Under the pieces are notes generated by a model, which made no database searches, was not told where the DNA came from, and worked only from the letters and a program-made list of their open reading frames with translations. Positions 40,149 through 49,063 of a stretch of 64,000 nt of DNA are shown here, piece by piece. Every line of letters starts with the position of its first letter. Positions within the stretch are counted from its first letter, which is position 1. A program made the translations under genes and the position numbers. Source of the DNA: Bacillota bacterium (GTDB taxonomy: Bacteria; Bacillota; Clostridia; Christensenellales; Christensenellaceae); assembly GCA_023408315.1 (NCBI GenBank), contig JAEYKI010000028.1:1-64000 (forward strand). Direction: 5' to 3'.

Positions 40149-40577
40149 CTACTCCTTTGCAAAGACGAACATAATCTCGCCTTCGCATACGGTTTTGCCG
40201 TTTACCGTGGCCTTTGCGTTTGCCTTGCCGCCCAGGGACGATATTTTGGTCAGTTCGGAGCGCAGCACCAGGTCATCCCCCGGTTTTACCATGCCCCTGA
40301 ATTTTACACCGTTAATACCGCCAAACAGAGCCAGCTTGCCCTTAAACTCATCCTGCAACAAAATGGCATACGCGCCCGCCTGCGCAAGCGCTTCCACCAT
40401 CAATACGCCGGGAAGCACCGGATTACCGGGAAAATGCCCGGGAAAGGCAAAAAAATCTTCGGTTACATGCCATACGGCGGTGGCGCATTTGCCCACTTCC
40501 ACTTCCAGTATTTCGTCTATTAATAAAAAGGGCTCTCTATGCGGAAGCACCTTTTTGATATCCTCTCTGCTTATCAT
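40149..40577 (-). CDS. fabZ: 3-hydroxyacyl-ACP dehydratase FabZ
   Basis: A 142-residue hotdog-fold dehydratase of the elongation cycle. The catalytic histidine and glutamate are in FPGHFPGNPVLPGVLMVEALAQAGA (His in GHF, Glu in VEAL). LPHREPFLLIDEI is the family N-terminus. It lies between accB and accC. The only other genes that could isomerise to unsaturated acyl chains (FabM, FabN) are not in the window. Confidence 0.96.
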   Translation of the reverse strand: MISREDIKKVLPHREPFLLIDEILEVEVGKCATAVWHVTEDFFAFPGHFPGNPVLPGVLMVEALAQAGAYAILLQDEFKGKLALFGGINGVKFRGMVKPGDDLVLRSELTKISSLGGKANAKATVNGKTVCEGEIMFVFAKE

Positions 40578-40592
40578 TTTCGAACCTCCTTT

Positions 40593-41024
40593 TTACTCGT
40601 AGCGGAATAAAAGCTGCTCGTATTCAACCGTGTCTCCCTCCGCGCAGGCCATCCAGACAATCTCGCCGTCCTCCGGCATCACAATCTCGTTCATCAGCTT
40701 CATGGCCTCTATGTTGCAGAGCGCTTCGCCCTTTTTGAGCTTGCTGCCAATGGACACCTTCTTTGCACCTTCCAGGTCGTGGTAGGTTCCCACCAGCGGA
40801 GACAGGATATCTTTCGCATTGTCATGTCCGCCCGGGATCACGGCGGTTTCTTCATCGGCGGCTGGCGCAGCCTGCTGAATCGCTCCTGCCTGCGCCTGGC
40901 CGGTTACAACCTGTGCGCCTCCCACATTCCATTCTATTTTGATGCTAAAGCCGCCATCCTGCAGTTCCAGCGACTTTAACCCCTGGTTTTTCTTTATAAA
41001 TTCCAAAACGTCGTTTAATTCCAT
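40593..41024 (-). CDS. accB: Biotin carboxyl carrier protein
   Basis: A 143-residue carrier. The N-terminal helix (NDVLEFIKKNQGLKSLEL) and an Ala/Gln-rich linker (AQAGAIQQAAPAADE) lead to the biotinyl domain, where the lysine to be biotinylated is in EAMKLMNEI. It depends on biotin, linking this operon functionally to bioY at 15739. Confidence 0.95.
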   Translation of the reverse strand: MELNDVLEFIKKNQGLKSLELQDGGFSIKIEWNVGGAQVVTGQAQAGAIQQAAPAADEETAVIPGGHDNAKDILSPLVGTYHDLEGAKKVSIGSKLKKGEALCNIEAMKLMNEIVMPEDGEIVWMACAEGDTVEYEQLLFRYE

Positions 41025-41033
41025 TGTTCCCTC

Positions 41034-42269
41034 CTATTTCACCTTTGCGAACAGCAGGCTTGCGTTGTGGCCGCCGAAGGCAAGCGAATTGGAAAGCGCG
41101 TAATTCACTTCCATTTTCCGGCCCTTGTTGGGTACGATGTCCAAATCGCATTCCGGGTCGGGCACCTTATAATTGATGGTTGGGGGCGCAAAATCATCCA
41201 CTATACTCATCACGCTGGCAACCGCCTCAATCGCGCCGGCAGCGCCCAGCAGATGCCCGGTCATAGACTTGGTGGACGAGACGGCCAGCTTATACGCATA
41301 GTCTCCAAATACTTTCTTAATGGCAAGGGTTTCCGCTTTGTCGTTCAGTTGAGTGGACGTGCCGTGCGCGTTGATATAGGAAACCGCGTCAAAAGGTATT
41401 TTCGCGTCTTCCACCGCAATGCGCATGGCCTCCGCCGGGCCGATGGCTTCCGGATGGGGAGCCGTCATGTGGTATGCGTCCGCCGTAGCGCCATAGCCCA
41501 CGATTTCCGCGTAGATGTGCGCACCGCGTGATACCGCCTGCCCGTATTCCTCCAGCACCAGAGCGCCCGCGCCCTCGCCGATCACAAACCCGTTGCGCTC
41601 CGCGTCAAAGGGTATGGACGCGCGGTTCGGGTCGGTGGAAAGGGACAGGGCCGTGAGCCCGCAGAACCCGGACAGGGAAAGGGGCGTTAAGGCCGCTTCC
41701 GCGCCGCCTGCCAGCATGGTGTCCGCATACCCGTGCCGGATAAGCCGGAACGCGTCTCCAATGGAGTGCGCGCCGGAAGCGCATGCGGTTGTAACGGTTG
41801 TATTATAGCCCCTGAGGCCGTATTTAATGGCAAGGTTTCCCGAACCCATATTCCCGATCATCATGGGGATAAACAAGGGATTGGTCTTTTTAAACCCTTT
41901 TTCATTCAGTTTGGTAACCTCTGTCTGCATGGTATCCAGGCCGCCCACGCCGCTGCCGATGATCACGCCAAAGCGGCTTGGATCAGGCAGCGCACCGCCA
42001 AACCCGGCATCCTCCATGGCTTCGCTGCCCGCCACCATTGCATACTGGCAATAGCGGTCCATGCGGCGCGCTTCCTTTTTCTCCATATAGGCCGTGGGGT
42101 CAAAATTCTTGACCTCGGCCGCAACCGAAACCGGATTATCCGCAATCTCGATGGTTGTCAGCGGCGCTATTCCGTTTACTCCGTTCTTCATTGCGTCCCA
42201 CATCTGGGGCGCGCTGTTTCCGTTGGGCGCAATCGCGCCTATTCCCGTCACCACAACTCGTCTGAACAT
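41034..42269 (-). CDS. fabF: 3-oxoacyl-ACP synthase II FabF
   Basis: A 411-residue condensing enzyme. The nucleophile is in TTACASGAHSIGDAF near residue 162, and the two catalytic histidines in INAHGTSTQLND and MTGHLLGAAGAIEA. MFRRVVVTGIGAIAPNG is the normal start. It extends acyl-ACP with malonyl-ACP and lies between fabG and accB. Confidence 0.97.
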   Translation of the reverse strand: MFRRVVVTGIGAIAPNGNSAPQMWDAMKNGVNGIAPLTTIEIADNPVSVAAEVKNFDPTAYMEKKEARRMDRYCQYAMVAGSEAMEDAGFGGALPDPSRFGVIIGSGVGGLDTMQTEVTKLNEKGFKKTNPLFIPMMIGNMGSGNLAIKYGLRGYNTTVTTACASGAHSIGDAFRLIRHGYADTMLAGGAEAALTPLSLSGFCGLTALSLSTDPNRASIPFDAERNGFVIGEGAGALVLEEYGQAVSRGAHIYAEIVGYGATADAYHMTAPHPEAIGPAEAMRIAVEDAKIPFDAVSYINAHGTSTQLNDKAETLAIKKVFGDYAYKLAVSSTKSMTGHLLGAAGAIEAVASVMSIVDDFAPPTINYKVPDPECDLDIVPNKGRKMEVNYALSNSLAFGGHNASLLFAKVK

Positions 42270-42296
42270 AAGACAGTCTCCTTAAACTCTTTCCGG

Positions 42297-43034
42297 TTAA
42301 ATGTACAGTCCACCGGATACGTTGATTACCTGGCCGGTGATGTAATCCGCGTCCGGGGACACAAAAAACGCAACCACCGCAGCAACGTCTTCCGGCTGGC
42401 CCGCGCGTTTTGCAGGCACTTTTTCCAGCATTGCTTCACGTATCTTTTCGGGGATCGCCCGCGTCATATCGGTATCAATAAATCCCGGTGCAACAGCGTT
42501 TACATTGATATTGCGGGAAGCCACTTCTTTTGCGAGAGATTTGGTAATGCCAAGCAGCCCCGCCTTGGAAGCGGAGTAATTCACCTGCCCGGCCTCGCCC
42601 GCAAGCCCCACAATGGAGGACATGTTTACAATCCTGCCATACCGCTGTTTCATCATGTACCCAAGCGCGTGCTTGGAGCAGTTGAACGCAGACTTCAAAT
42701 TCACCGCAATCACCGCGTCAAACTCCTCTTCCTTCATACGGGCCAGCAGATTGTCGCGGGTGATGCCCGCGTTGTTCACCAGTACGTCCAGCCTGCCGAA
42801 CGTCTCCACTGCTTTTTCCATAAGCATCTTAGCCTCTTCGTGGCTGGCTACGTTTGCCTCTACGATGATATGCTTGGCCTGCATGGCCTCCAGGTCCGCC
42901 GCCAGTTTCTCTGCGGCTTCCCGCGTTTTATAATGGTTGATTACAATGGCGTAACCTTCTTTTGCCAGGCGTTTGCAAATTGCGCTGCCAATGCCGCCAG
43001 GCGCTCCGGTTACTACCGCTACTCTTTGTTCCAT
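42297..43034 (-). CDS. fabG: 3-oxoacyl-ACP reductase FabG
   Basis: A 245-residue short-chain dehydrogenase. The NADPH motif is TGAPGGIGSAIC (residue 10 on), NNAGITRD is the structural motif, and the catalytic tetrad is completed by S and Y-x-x-x-K in MSSIVGLAGEAGQVNYSASK. It reduces 3-ketoacyl-ACP. It follows fabD by one base. Confidence 0.96.
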   Translation of the reverse strand: MEQRVAVVTGAPGGIGSAICKRLAKEGYAIVINHYKTREAAEKLAADLEAMQAKHIIVEANVASHEEAKMLMEKAVETFGRLDVLVNNAGITRDNLLARMKEEEFDAVIAVNLKSAFNCSKHALGYMMKQRYGRIVNMSSIVGLAGEAGQVNYSASKAGLLGITKSLAKEVASRNINVNAVAPGFIDTDMTRAIPEKIREAMLEKVPAKRAGQPEDVAAVVAFFVSPDADYITGQVINVSGGLYI

Positions 43035-43035
43035 G

Positions 43036-43965
43036 TTATTTCTCCTTCAAGCCTTCCGCTGCCAGGGCCAGTGAATCCGCGTCACCAATATTGAATACCG
43101 CAACATCCGCACCCATCCGTTTCACAAATCCGGACAGAGTATTTCCCGGCCCCACTTCCACAAAAGTCTCAAACCCGTTTTGCAGAAGATGCGCCAGCGT
43201 TTGTTCAAAATACACCGGGCTGGACGATTGTTTTGCCAGCACTTCTTTCAGTTCTTCCGCCTTGTATGGGCGTGCAAGCGTATTGGAATACACGGGGCAA
43301 ATGGGGGAATAAAAATCCATGGGTTTAATAAAATCAAAAATAAGTCCGGAAACTGCTTCCATTGCCCTGCTGTGGAACGCGCCGCCAACCGGCAGCCGCA
43401 CCGCCTTTACTCTATTCTCCTTGCAATACTTAAGAAACGCCGCCAGGTTCTCTTCGTCCCCGGCCACCACCGTTTGGCCCGGGCAGTTGTAATTCACAGC
43501 CTCCAAAACGCCCGTGGGGTTCAAGCCCGCCACAATGGCGTCCACCTCCGCGCCGGTTTTACCCAGCACAGCAGCCATGCCGCCGCCTGTTTTTTCCGCC
43601 GCCGCCTGCATCCACGCCGCGCGCTGCTGCACCAGCCCCAGGCCGTCCTCAAACGAAAATACCCCCGCGCAGGCAAGCGCCGCATATTCTCCCAGTGAGA
43701 AACCGGCAGCCGCATCCATTGGCAGCTTAAGCGACTTAAAAGCGGCCCAGGCCGCTACGTCTACTGTGTATACACATGGCTGCGTATGAATTGTTTTATT
43801 CAGGTCCTCCTGGCTGCCGGAAAAGCACATCTCCAAAATTCCCGGAGCAGCTTTTTCCGCCCTGTCAAATATTTCCCTTGCGGCAGGGTTCTTGTCATAC
43901 AGATCCCTGCCCATTCCGGTTTTTTGAGCGCCCTGTCCGGCAAATAAAACCGCTAGTTTACTCAA
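43036..43965 (-). CDS. fabD: Malonyl-CoA:ACP transacylase FabD
   Basis: A 309-residue acyltransferase. The start LAVLFAGQGAQKTGMGRDLY and the nucleophile motif GFSLGEYAALACAG are diagnostic; the histidine lies in GGAFHSRAM. It loads malonyl groups onto AcpP. It overlaps the fabK stop by eight bases. Confidence 0.97.
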   Translation of the reverse strand: MSKLAVLFAGQGAQKTGMGRDLYDKNPAAREIFDRAEKAAPGILEMCFSGSQEDLNKTIHTQPCVYTVDVAAWAAFKSLKLPMDAAAGFSLGEYAALACAGVFSFEDGLGLVQQRAAWMQAAAEKTGGGMAAVLGKTGAEVDAIVAGLNPTGVLEAVNYNCPGQTVVAGDEENLAAFLKYCKENRVKAVRLPVGGAFHSRAMEAVSGLIFDFIKPMDFYSPICPVYSNTLARPYKAEELKEVLAKQSSSPVYFEQTLAHLLQNGFETFVEVGPGNTLSGFVKRMGADVAVFNIGDADSLALAAEGLKEK

Positions 43966-44917
43966 ACGTGAATCCTCCGCTTAAAAGTTTCTCCGCTTCC
44001 GCGCAAATCTGCTTAATAATTTCCTCTGCGCTTCCGCCCTGCTTCACAAGCCCCGCCGCCTGGCCGGCCATTACAGACCCCCAGACCACATCGCCTTCCC
44101 GCGCCGCCCGGCGCAGCCTGTCTGAACCCAATTTTTCGTATTCTTCCAGTGTGGCGGACCGCGCCTCCAGTTCCTTGAATTCGCGCGAAAGCCTGTTTCT
44201 GATGCAACGCACGGGATGCCCTGTTGCCCTGCCTGTTACCGCAGAATCCGTATCCCTGGCAGCCAGCACCTTTTGCTTATAATTCTCGTGCACCGTGCAT
44301 TCGTCTGCCGTTAAAAACCGCGTGCCTATCTGTACGCCGGATGCGCCCAGCATAAATGCCGCAGCCATGCCGCGCCCGTCCGCTATCCCGCCTGCCGCAA
44401 CAACCGGAATTTTAACCGCATCGGCTATCTGGGGAATCAATACCATCGTGGTAATCTCGCCTATATGGCCGCCCGCCTCGGTGCCTTCCGCAATCACGGC
44501 GTCCGCGCCCAAGCGCGCGAGCCGCTTTGCATATGCTACGGATGGAATCACCGGCAATACTTTGATGCCGGCGTTCTTCCATGCTTCCATATATTGTCCG
44601 GGGTTTCCCGCACCGGTTGTAATCACCGGCACTTTTTCGTCTATCACCATCTGCGCAATTTTCTCTGCGCTGGGCGACAGAAGCATGATGTTTACGCCAA
44701 AGGGCCTGTCTGTTGCCGCCTTTACTTTGCGGATCTCTTCCCGTACCACGTCTGCCGGGGCGTTTGCCGCCGCAATCAGCCCCAGGCCTCCCGCACGGCT
44801 TACCGCCGCGGCTAAGGATGCATCCGCAATCCAGGCCATTCCGCCCTGGATTACCGGGTACTCAAGCCCCAATAATTTGGTCAGTTTCGTATTAATGTGT
44901 CCGTTCCTCCGATTCAT
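43958..44917 (-). CDS. fabK: Enoyl-ACP reductase II FabK
   Basis: A 319-residue FMN-dependent reductase completing each elongation round. YPVIQGGMAWIADASLAAAVS, GGHIGEITTMVLIPQIADAV and the phosphate-binding VVAAGGIADGRGMAAAFMLGA are diagnostic. No fabI is seen, so this may be the sole enoyl reductase and would confer triclosan tolerance, a known property of FabK. The ATG at 44917 gives seven extra residues and has poor spacing to any ribosome-binding site. An ATT at 44894-44896, nine bases after GGAGG, would give exactly the usual N-terminus. Confidence 0.95.
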   Translation of the reverse strand: MNRRNGHINTKLTKLLGLEYPVIQGGMAWIADASLAAAVSRAGGLGLIAAANAPADVVREEIRKVKAATDRPFGVNIMLLSPSAEKIAQMVIDEKVPVITTGAGNPGQYMEAWKNAGIKVLPVIPSVAYAKRLARLGADAVIAEGTEAGGHIGEITTMVLIPQIADAVKIPVVAAGGIADGRGMAAAFMLGASGVQIGTRFLTADECTVHENYKQKVLAARDTDSAVTGRATGHPVRCIRNRLSREFKELEARSATLEEYEKLGSDRLRRAAREGDVVWGSVMAGQAAGLVKQGGSAEEIIKQICAEAEKLLSGGFTFE

Positions 44918-44969
44918 TCCAAAATGCGGGCAATCCTACCGGGCGCCCGCATCCATTCAAATAAATAAA

Positions 44970-45188
44970 TTATTTATTTTCCTCAATGAAGTTAACGAGG
45001 TCGGCAACCGTCTTTAAGTTTTCAGCCTCTTCAATGGAAATATCAAACTCTTCTTCGATATCCATAACAATCTCAACCATATCCAGGGAATCGATCTTCA
45101 GGCTCTCAAAAGAGGAGTCCATAGCAATATCGCTGGCGTCGATATCCATTTTATCTGCAATAATTTCAACTATTTTTTCGTAAACCAT
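44970..45188 (-). CDS. acpP: Acyl carrier protein
   Basis: A 72-residue acidic four-helix protein. The phosphopantetheine serine is S34 in KIDSLDMVEIVM. It carries the growing acyl chain for all Fab enzymes of the operon and lies between fabH and fabK. Confidence 0.97.
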   Translation of the reverse strand: MVYEKIVEIIADKMDIDASDIAMDSSFESLKIDSLDMVEIVMDIEEEFDISIEEAENLKTVADLVNFIEENK

Positions 45189-45233
45189 ATTGGCCTCCTA
45201 AATAATTTATTATAACGCATCTTTTTTGCGTTA

Positions 45234-46184
45234 TTACCATTCCAGTACGGCGCATCCGCTTGTCAGCCCGCCGCCAAAAGCAACGATGACAACCGTATCG
45301 CCTTTTTTCAGTAAACCTTTTTTATTCATTTCATCCATCACGAGGGGTACGCTTGCGGCCGAAGTATTGCCAACATCCTGAATGTTCACATAAAATTTTT
45401 CCATGGGAATATGCAAACGCTTGGACGCTTCCTGCAGAATACGCACGTTTGCCTGGTGCGGAATGATCCAGTCAATGTCCTCGGGCGTAAGTCCCAGGGC
45501 ATCCATTGCCTTCTGTACATCCTGCGGCACCTGGCGGGTCGCAAATTTGTATATTTCCTTTCCGTCCATAGTCACATATGAAAACTTGGGCGCGCCTTCG
45601 GCCAGGCTGTAATTAATGCCCGGTATTTCCAACGAATGGTTCACATCCGGGTGCCCGTACACCTCTATGTATTTCAGGCTGTCTCCCGGTCCCACAACGG
45701 CCGCGCCCGCGCCGTCCGCAAACAGTATGCAGGTGGAGCGGTCATTCCAATCCATAAAGCGGGAAAGTGTTTCCGTCCCCAAAACCAAAACAGGCTTTTT
45801 GTCCTGCAACACAAATCCAACCGCCGTTTTAAGCGCCATCATAAAGCCGCTGCAGGCAGCGCTGATATCAAACGCCGCGCATTCCCGGGCGCCCATTGCG
45901 CGCTGTACCTGGGAAGCTATGGAGGGCACATCCATCTCGTTGGTAACGCTGGCTGCTATAATGGCCCCCATATCGTGTATGGTCAGCCCGGCCTGGTCAA
46001 GAGCCTGCTGGGCCGCTATCACGCACATGTCGCAATTGGTCATGCCGTCTGCAATATGCCGTTGTTTAATACCCGTGCGGGTGGTGATCCATTCGTCCGA
46101 TGTATCCAAAAATTTCTCGAAATCGGAGTTTGTCATGATCTTTTCCGGAAGGTAGCTGCCTGTTCCCAATATATTGATGCTCAA
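45234..46184 (-). CDS. fabH: 3-oxoacyl-ACP synthase III FabH
   Basis: A 316-residue initiating condensing enzyme that joins an acyl-CoA primer to malonyl-ACP. The catalytic cysteine is C111 in FDISAACSGFMMAL; the histidine and asparagine are in IIPHQANVRI and VGNTSAAS. It is the first gene of the operon fabH-acpP-fabK-fabD-fabG-fabF-accB-fabZ-accC-accD-accA. No plsX, fapR or fabT precedes it. Confidence 0.97.
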   Translation of the reverse strand: MSINILGTGSYLPEKIMTNSDFEKFLDTSDEWITTRTGIKQRHIADGMTNCDMCVIAAQQALDQAGLTIHDMGAIIAASVTNEMDVPSIASQVQRAMGARECAAFDISAACSGFMMALKTAVGFVLQDKKPVLVLGTETLSRFMDWNDRSTCILFADGAGAAVVGPGDSLKYIEVYGHPDVNHSLEIPGINYSLAEGAPKFSYVTMDGKEIYKFATRQVPQDVQKAMDALGLTPEDIDWIIPHQANVRILQEASKRLHIPMEKFYVNIQDVGNTSAASVPLVMDEMNKKGLLKKGDTVVIVAFGGGLTSGCAVLEW

Positions 46185-46252
46185 AGTCTGTTGGTACCTT
46201 TCATATGATTCGTTTCTGCCGCCCGATTGAATCGTAATTTTGGGTCAGATTA

Positions 46253-46281
46253 ATGATATAGTATGGTGTTTTAAATGTCAA
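46253..46281 (-). promoter_or_regulatory. Promoter of the fatty-acid operon
   Basis: TTGACA (46276-46281) and TATCAT (46253-46258) are 17 bases apart on the minus strand, about 70 bases before fabH. I see no FapR- or FabT-type operator in the leader. Confidence 0.75.
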
Positions 46282-46297
46282 CTAAAAAAGATGACTG

Positions 46298-46331
46298 AAA
46301 AGCGGTGATAAAATCAATGATCACCGCTTTT
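46298..46331. terminator. Bidirectional hairpin after xylA
   Basis: A perfect 11-bp stem AAAAGCGGTGA/TCACCGCTTTT (46298-46308, 46321-46331). It separates the sugar operon from the fab promoter. The T-run is strong on the plus strand and four bases long on the minus strand. Confidence 0.7.
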
Positions 46332-46391
46332 TTTGTACGGATTTGCGCGTATTTCACACAATCCAGGCCATCTTTTCCGGCTGATCCGGAA

Positions 46392-47705
46392 TTATCCAAA
46401 CATTACCTCGTTCATGATGCCTTCCAGGTATTCCTGGCGGCCGCTTTCGTTCTTCACTTCGCCAAGAGCAAGGGCATATTTTTCCAGATCGTCCAGGCTT
46501 GCTTTGCCCGAAACGATGTCCGCGCCAATGCCTGTTTTGTAGCTTGCATACCGCTGATCCACAAAGGAATCAATCCGGCCGTCTTCAATCATGCGGGTAG
46601 CAATTTTAAAGCCCAGCGCAATGGTATCCATGCCAACAATGTAGCCGTAGAACTTGTCTTCGTTGCTGAAGGAACCGCGGCGTACTTTGGCGTCAAAGTT
46701 GAATCCGCCCAGGGTAAAGCCACCGGCCTTGATGATTTCATAGCAGGCAAGCGCCGCGTCGTACACGTTTGTCGGGAACTGGTCGGTATCCCAGCCAAGC
46801 AGCATGTCGCCCATGTTGGCGTCAATGGAACCAAACACGCCGTTGTCGCGCGCAACGCGAATCTCGTGCTGGAAGGTGTGCATGGCCAGCGTGGCATGGT
46901 TTGCTTCCAGGTTCAGTTTCATGTCATTAATCAGGTTGTATTTGCGCAGGAACCCAACGCAGGTAGCGGCGTCAAAATCGTACTGATGCTTTGTGGGTTC
47001 CTTCGGCTTGGGTTCAATGTAGAAGTTGCCTTTGAATCCCTTGCTGCGCGCGTGGTCTATTTCCATGCGCAGGAACCTTGCCATGTTGTCCTGCTCCAGA
47101 GCCATGTTGGTGTTGAGCAGGGTCTCATAACCTTCGCGTCCGCCCCAGAATGTGTATCCGTCGCCGCCAAGCTCAATGGTGCATTCAATGGCCTTTTTCG
47201 CCTGCGCCGCAGCGTATGCAAATACGTCCGCGTTGGGCGCTGTGGCTGCGCCGTGCATGTAGCGTTTATTGCCAAACAGGCTGGCTGTGCCCCACAGCAA
47301 TTTTTTGCCCGTTTTTTTCTGCAGGTCTTTTAACAGGGATACAATCTCGTCCAAATTCTCGTTGCTTTCGGCAAGGGTCTTGCCTTCGGGAGCAACGTCG
47401 CGGTCATGGAAGCAGTAGTAGTCTATGCCCATTTTTTCCATAAACTCAAAAGCCACCTGTGCTTTGGCTTTTGCCGCAGCCATAGCTTCCGATTCCCCGT
47501 AAGAGGTGTTGATGGAACCTTCGCCAAACATATCTTTCATATCGCTTGCAAAGGTATGCCAGTAAGAAGCCGTAAACTTCATGTTCTCCCGCATGGTTTT
47601 GCCGCCGATTTTTTCATCCGGATTGTAAAATTTGAATGCCAGCGGATTTTTAGATTTAGGCCCTTCAAACTTAATCTGCGGAATGCCTGTGTAAAATTCT
47701 TTCAT
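46392..47705 (-). CDS. xylA: Xylose isomerase
   Basis: A 437-residue metal-dependent isomerase converting D-xylose to D-xylulose. YCFHDRDVAPEG carries the catalytic histidine, YTFWGGREGYETLLNT the signature, and FYIEPKPKEPTKHQYD metal ligands. I start at the ATG at 47703-47705 (GGGAGG seven bases upstream). It lies 23 bases after an epimerase-like gene in one operon. No xylulokinase is present in the window. Confidence 0.96.
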   Translation of the reverse strand: MKEFYTGIPQIKFEGPKSKNPLAFKFYNPDEKIGGKTMRENMKFTASYWHTFASDMKDMFGEGSINTSYGESEAMAAAKAKAQVAFEFMEKMGIDYYCFHDRDVAPEGKTLAESNENLDEIVSLLKDLQKKTGKKLLWGTASLFGNKRYMHGAATAPNADVFAYAAAQAKKAIECTIELGGDGYTFWGGREGYETLLNTNMALEQDNMARFLRMEIDHARSKGFKGNFYIEPKPKEPTKHQYDFDAATCVGFLRKYNLINDMKLNLEANHATLAMHTFQHEIRVARDNGVFGSIDANMGDMLLGWDTDQFPTNVYDAALACYEIIKAGGFTLGGFNFDAKVRRGSFSNEDKFYGYIVGMDTIALGFKIATRMIEDGRIDSFVDQRYASYKTGIGADIVSGKASLDDLEKYALALGEVKNESGRQEYLEGIMNEVMFG

Positions 47706-47728
47706 GTATAACCCTCCCAAATTTTTAT

Positions 47729-48721
47729 TTATTCATTAGCAATTGCTTTATCAAACGCCACATCAGAAGGAGCAAAATCCACATTGCGGACGAAATCGCA
47801 CGCTTCCGTGCCGCCGTAAATACGCTCCATGCCGCTGTCTTCCCACTCAACGGAAAGCGGGCCCTTGTATCCGCCCTGGTTCAGTTCGCGGATAATCTCT
47901 TCAAAGTTCACGTCGCCGTGCCCAAGGGAACGGAAGTTCCAGCCCCTGCGGGTATCGCCAAAGGTAATGAACGAGCCCAGGATGCCCGCTTTGCCGTCCA
48001 GCGTTACGGCCGCGTCTTTCATATGCACATGGTATACATGCTTGATGAAATCGCGCAAAAAGATGGTTGTGTTTACGCCCTGCCACAGCAAATGGCTGGG
48101 GTCGTAATTAAAGCCAAGGGTCGGCCTGTAATTGAATTCTTTCAAAAGCCGCTCCGCGGTGTAATAGTCGAATGCGATTTCTGTGGGATGCACTTCCAGC
48201 GCAAACTTGACGCCGCATTTGTCAAACTCGTCAAAAATAGGCGTCCAGAGTTTCACAATTTCCGCAAACCCAGCGTCAATCATCTCGTCCGTAGTCTGCG
48301 GGAAGGAATACCAGTACGCCCAAATCGGCGATCCCATAAAGCCGGTTACAACGCTAACGCCAAAATTTTTGGCGGCCTGCGCAATATATTTCATTTCCTG
48401 AATGGCCCATTTTTGAATTTCTTCCGGTTTTCCGGAAAGTGCACCCGGTGCAAAGTTATCCAAGCGCGGGTCCCACTTGTCGCCCACGCACTGGCCGGGT
48501 ACGTGCGCGGAAAGCGCCCAGCATCCAAGGCCGTATTTTTTTAGAATGGCTTTGCGTTCGTTCACATAATTGATATCAGTAGCTGCTTTTTTGGCGTCTA
48601 AGTGTTTGCCCCAGGCCGTGATTTCAAGGCCGTCGTAGCCCATTTCGCTGGCTGCTTTGCACAAGACTTCAAAGTCCATATCGCCCCACTGGGCCGTCAT
48701 AAGAGTTACCGGTCTGCCCAT
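47729..48721 (-). CDS. Sugar phosphate isomerase/epimerase (xylose-isomerase-like TIM barrel)
   Basis: A 330-residue AP-endonuclease-2-like TIM barrel. Metal/substrate-ligand stretches include LEITAWGKH, FALEVHPTEIAFD, YDPSHLLWQG, HVHMKDA and SVEWEDSGMERI. Relatives epimerise or isomerise ketoses and inositols; the substrate here is not defined, but pairing with xylA suggests pentose or derived sugars. I start at the ATG at 48719-48721 with GGAG eight bases upstream. It is first in the operon. Confidence 0.85.
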   Translation of the reverse strand: MGRPVTLMTAQWGDMDFEVLCKAASEMGYDGLEITAWGKHLDAKKAATDINYVNERKAILKKYGLGCWALSAHVPGQCVGDKWDPRLDNFAPGALSGKPEEIQKWAIQEMKYIAQAAKNFGVSVVTGFMGSPIWAYWYSFPQTTDEMIDAGFAEIVKLWTPIFDEFDKCGVKFALEVHPTEIAFDYYTAERLLKEFNYRPTLGFNYDPSHLLWQGVNTTIFLRDFIKHVYHVHMKDAAVTLDGKAGILGSFITFGDTRRGWNFRSLGHGDVNFEEIIRELNQGGYKGPLSVEWEDSGMERIYGGTEACDFVRNVDFAPSDVAFDKAIANE

Positions 48722-48770
48722 AATAAACACTCCTTTATCATTTGATTTTTAGTTAGGAAATGCGATAAGA

Positions 48771-48866
48771 AAAGCTCTGACTTGAGCTTTCTAATTTATG
48801 TTATACCAGTTCTTTTTGCTTGTCAACATATCCGCGCGGTTTTTAGTATAATTATTTTACTAAAAA
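48771..48866 (-). promoter_or_regulatory. Promoter and two dyads upstream of the sugar operon
   Basis: On the minus strand TTGACA (48821-48826) lies 15 bases before TATAAC (48800-48805), which is preceded by TGG. One dyad, AAAGCTC/GAGCTTT (48771-48790), sits at the predicted transcript start. A second, TTTTTAGTA/TACTAAAAA with a 9-base spacer (48840-48866), lies upstream of the -35. Both are candidate sites for sugar-responsive regulators such as XylR or LacI types. Confidence 0.6.
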
Positions 48867-48893
48867 TCTACATTATTTTTACTTTTTCGAATC

Positions 48894-48922
48894 TTGACAT
48901 TTTCGCCCCCGTATTATATTAT
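48894..48922 (+). promoter_or_regulatory. Promoter of tRNA-Arg
   Basis: TTGACA (48894-48899) and TATTAT (48917-48922) with a 17-base spacer, 26 bases before the tRNA. Confidence 0.8.
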
Positions 48923-48948
48923 AGTAAAGCTTTACATTATTAATCTAT

Positions 48949-49025
48949 GTGCCCGTAGCTCAGCCGGATAGAGTGTTTGGCTACGAACCAAAAGGTCGGG
49001 GGTTCGAATCCCTTCGGGCACGCCA
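48949..49025 (+). tRNA. tRNA-Arg (anticodon ACG)
   Basis: A 77-base cloverleaf. Acceptor GTGCCCG/CGGGCAC, anticodon stem TTTGG/CCAAA with loop CTACGAA (anticodon ACG, read as ICG), T-loop TTCGAAT, discriminator G and an encoded CCA. It has its own promoter and terminator and is a single-gene unit. Confidence 0.97.
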
Positions 49026-49063
49026 AAGAAGTGTTGCATACAACAATCTGCAACACTTCTTTT
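49026..49063 (+). terminator. Terminator after tRNA-Arg
   Basis: A perfect 13-bp stem (49026-49038, 49049-49061) with a 10-base loop, followed by a short T-rich tract, starting right after CCA. Confidence 0.9.

Noticed and set aside
46190..46260. Possible FapR/FabT operator upstream of fabH
   Set aside because: Only a weak ATTAATC...GATTCAAT similarity is present, not the known FapR or FabT consensus.
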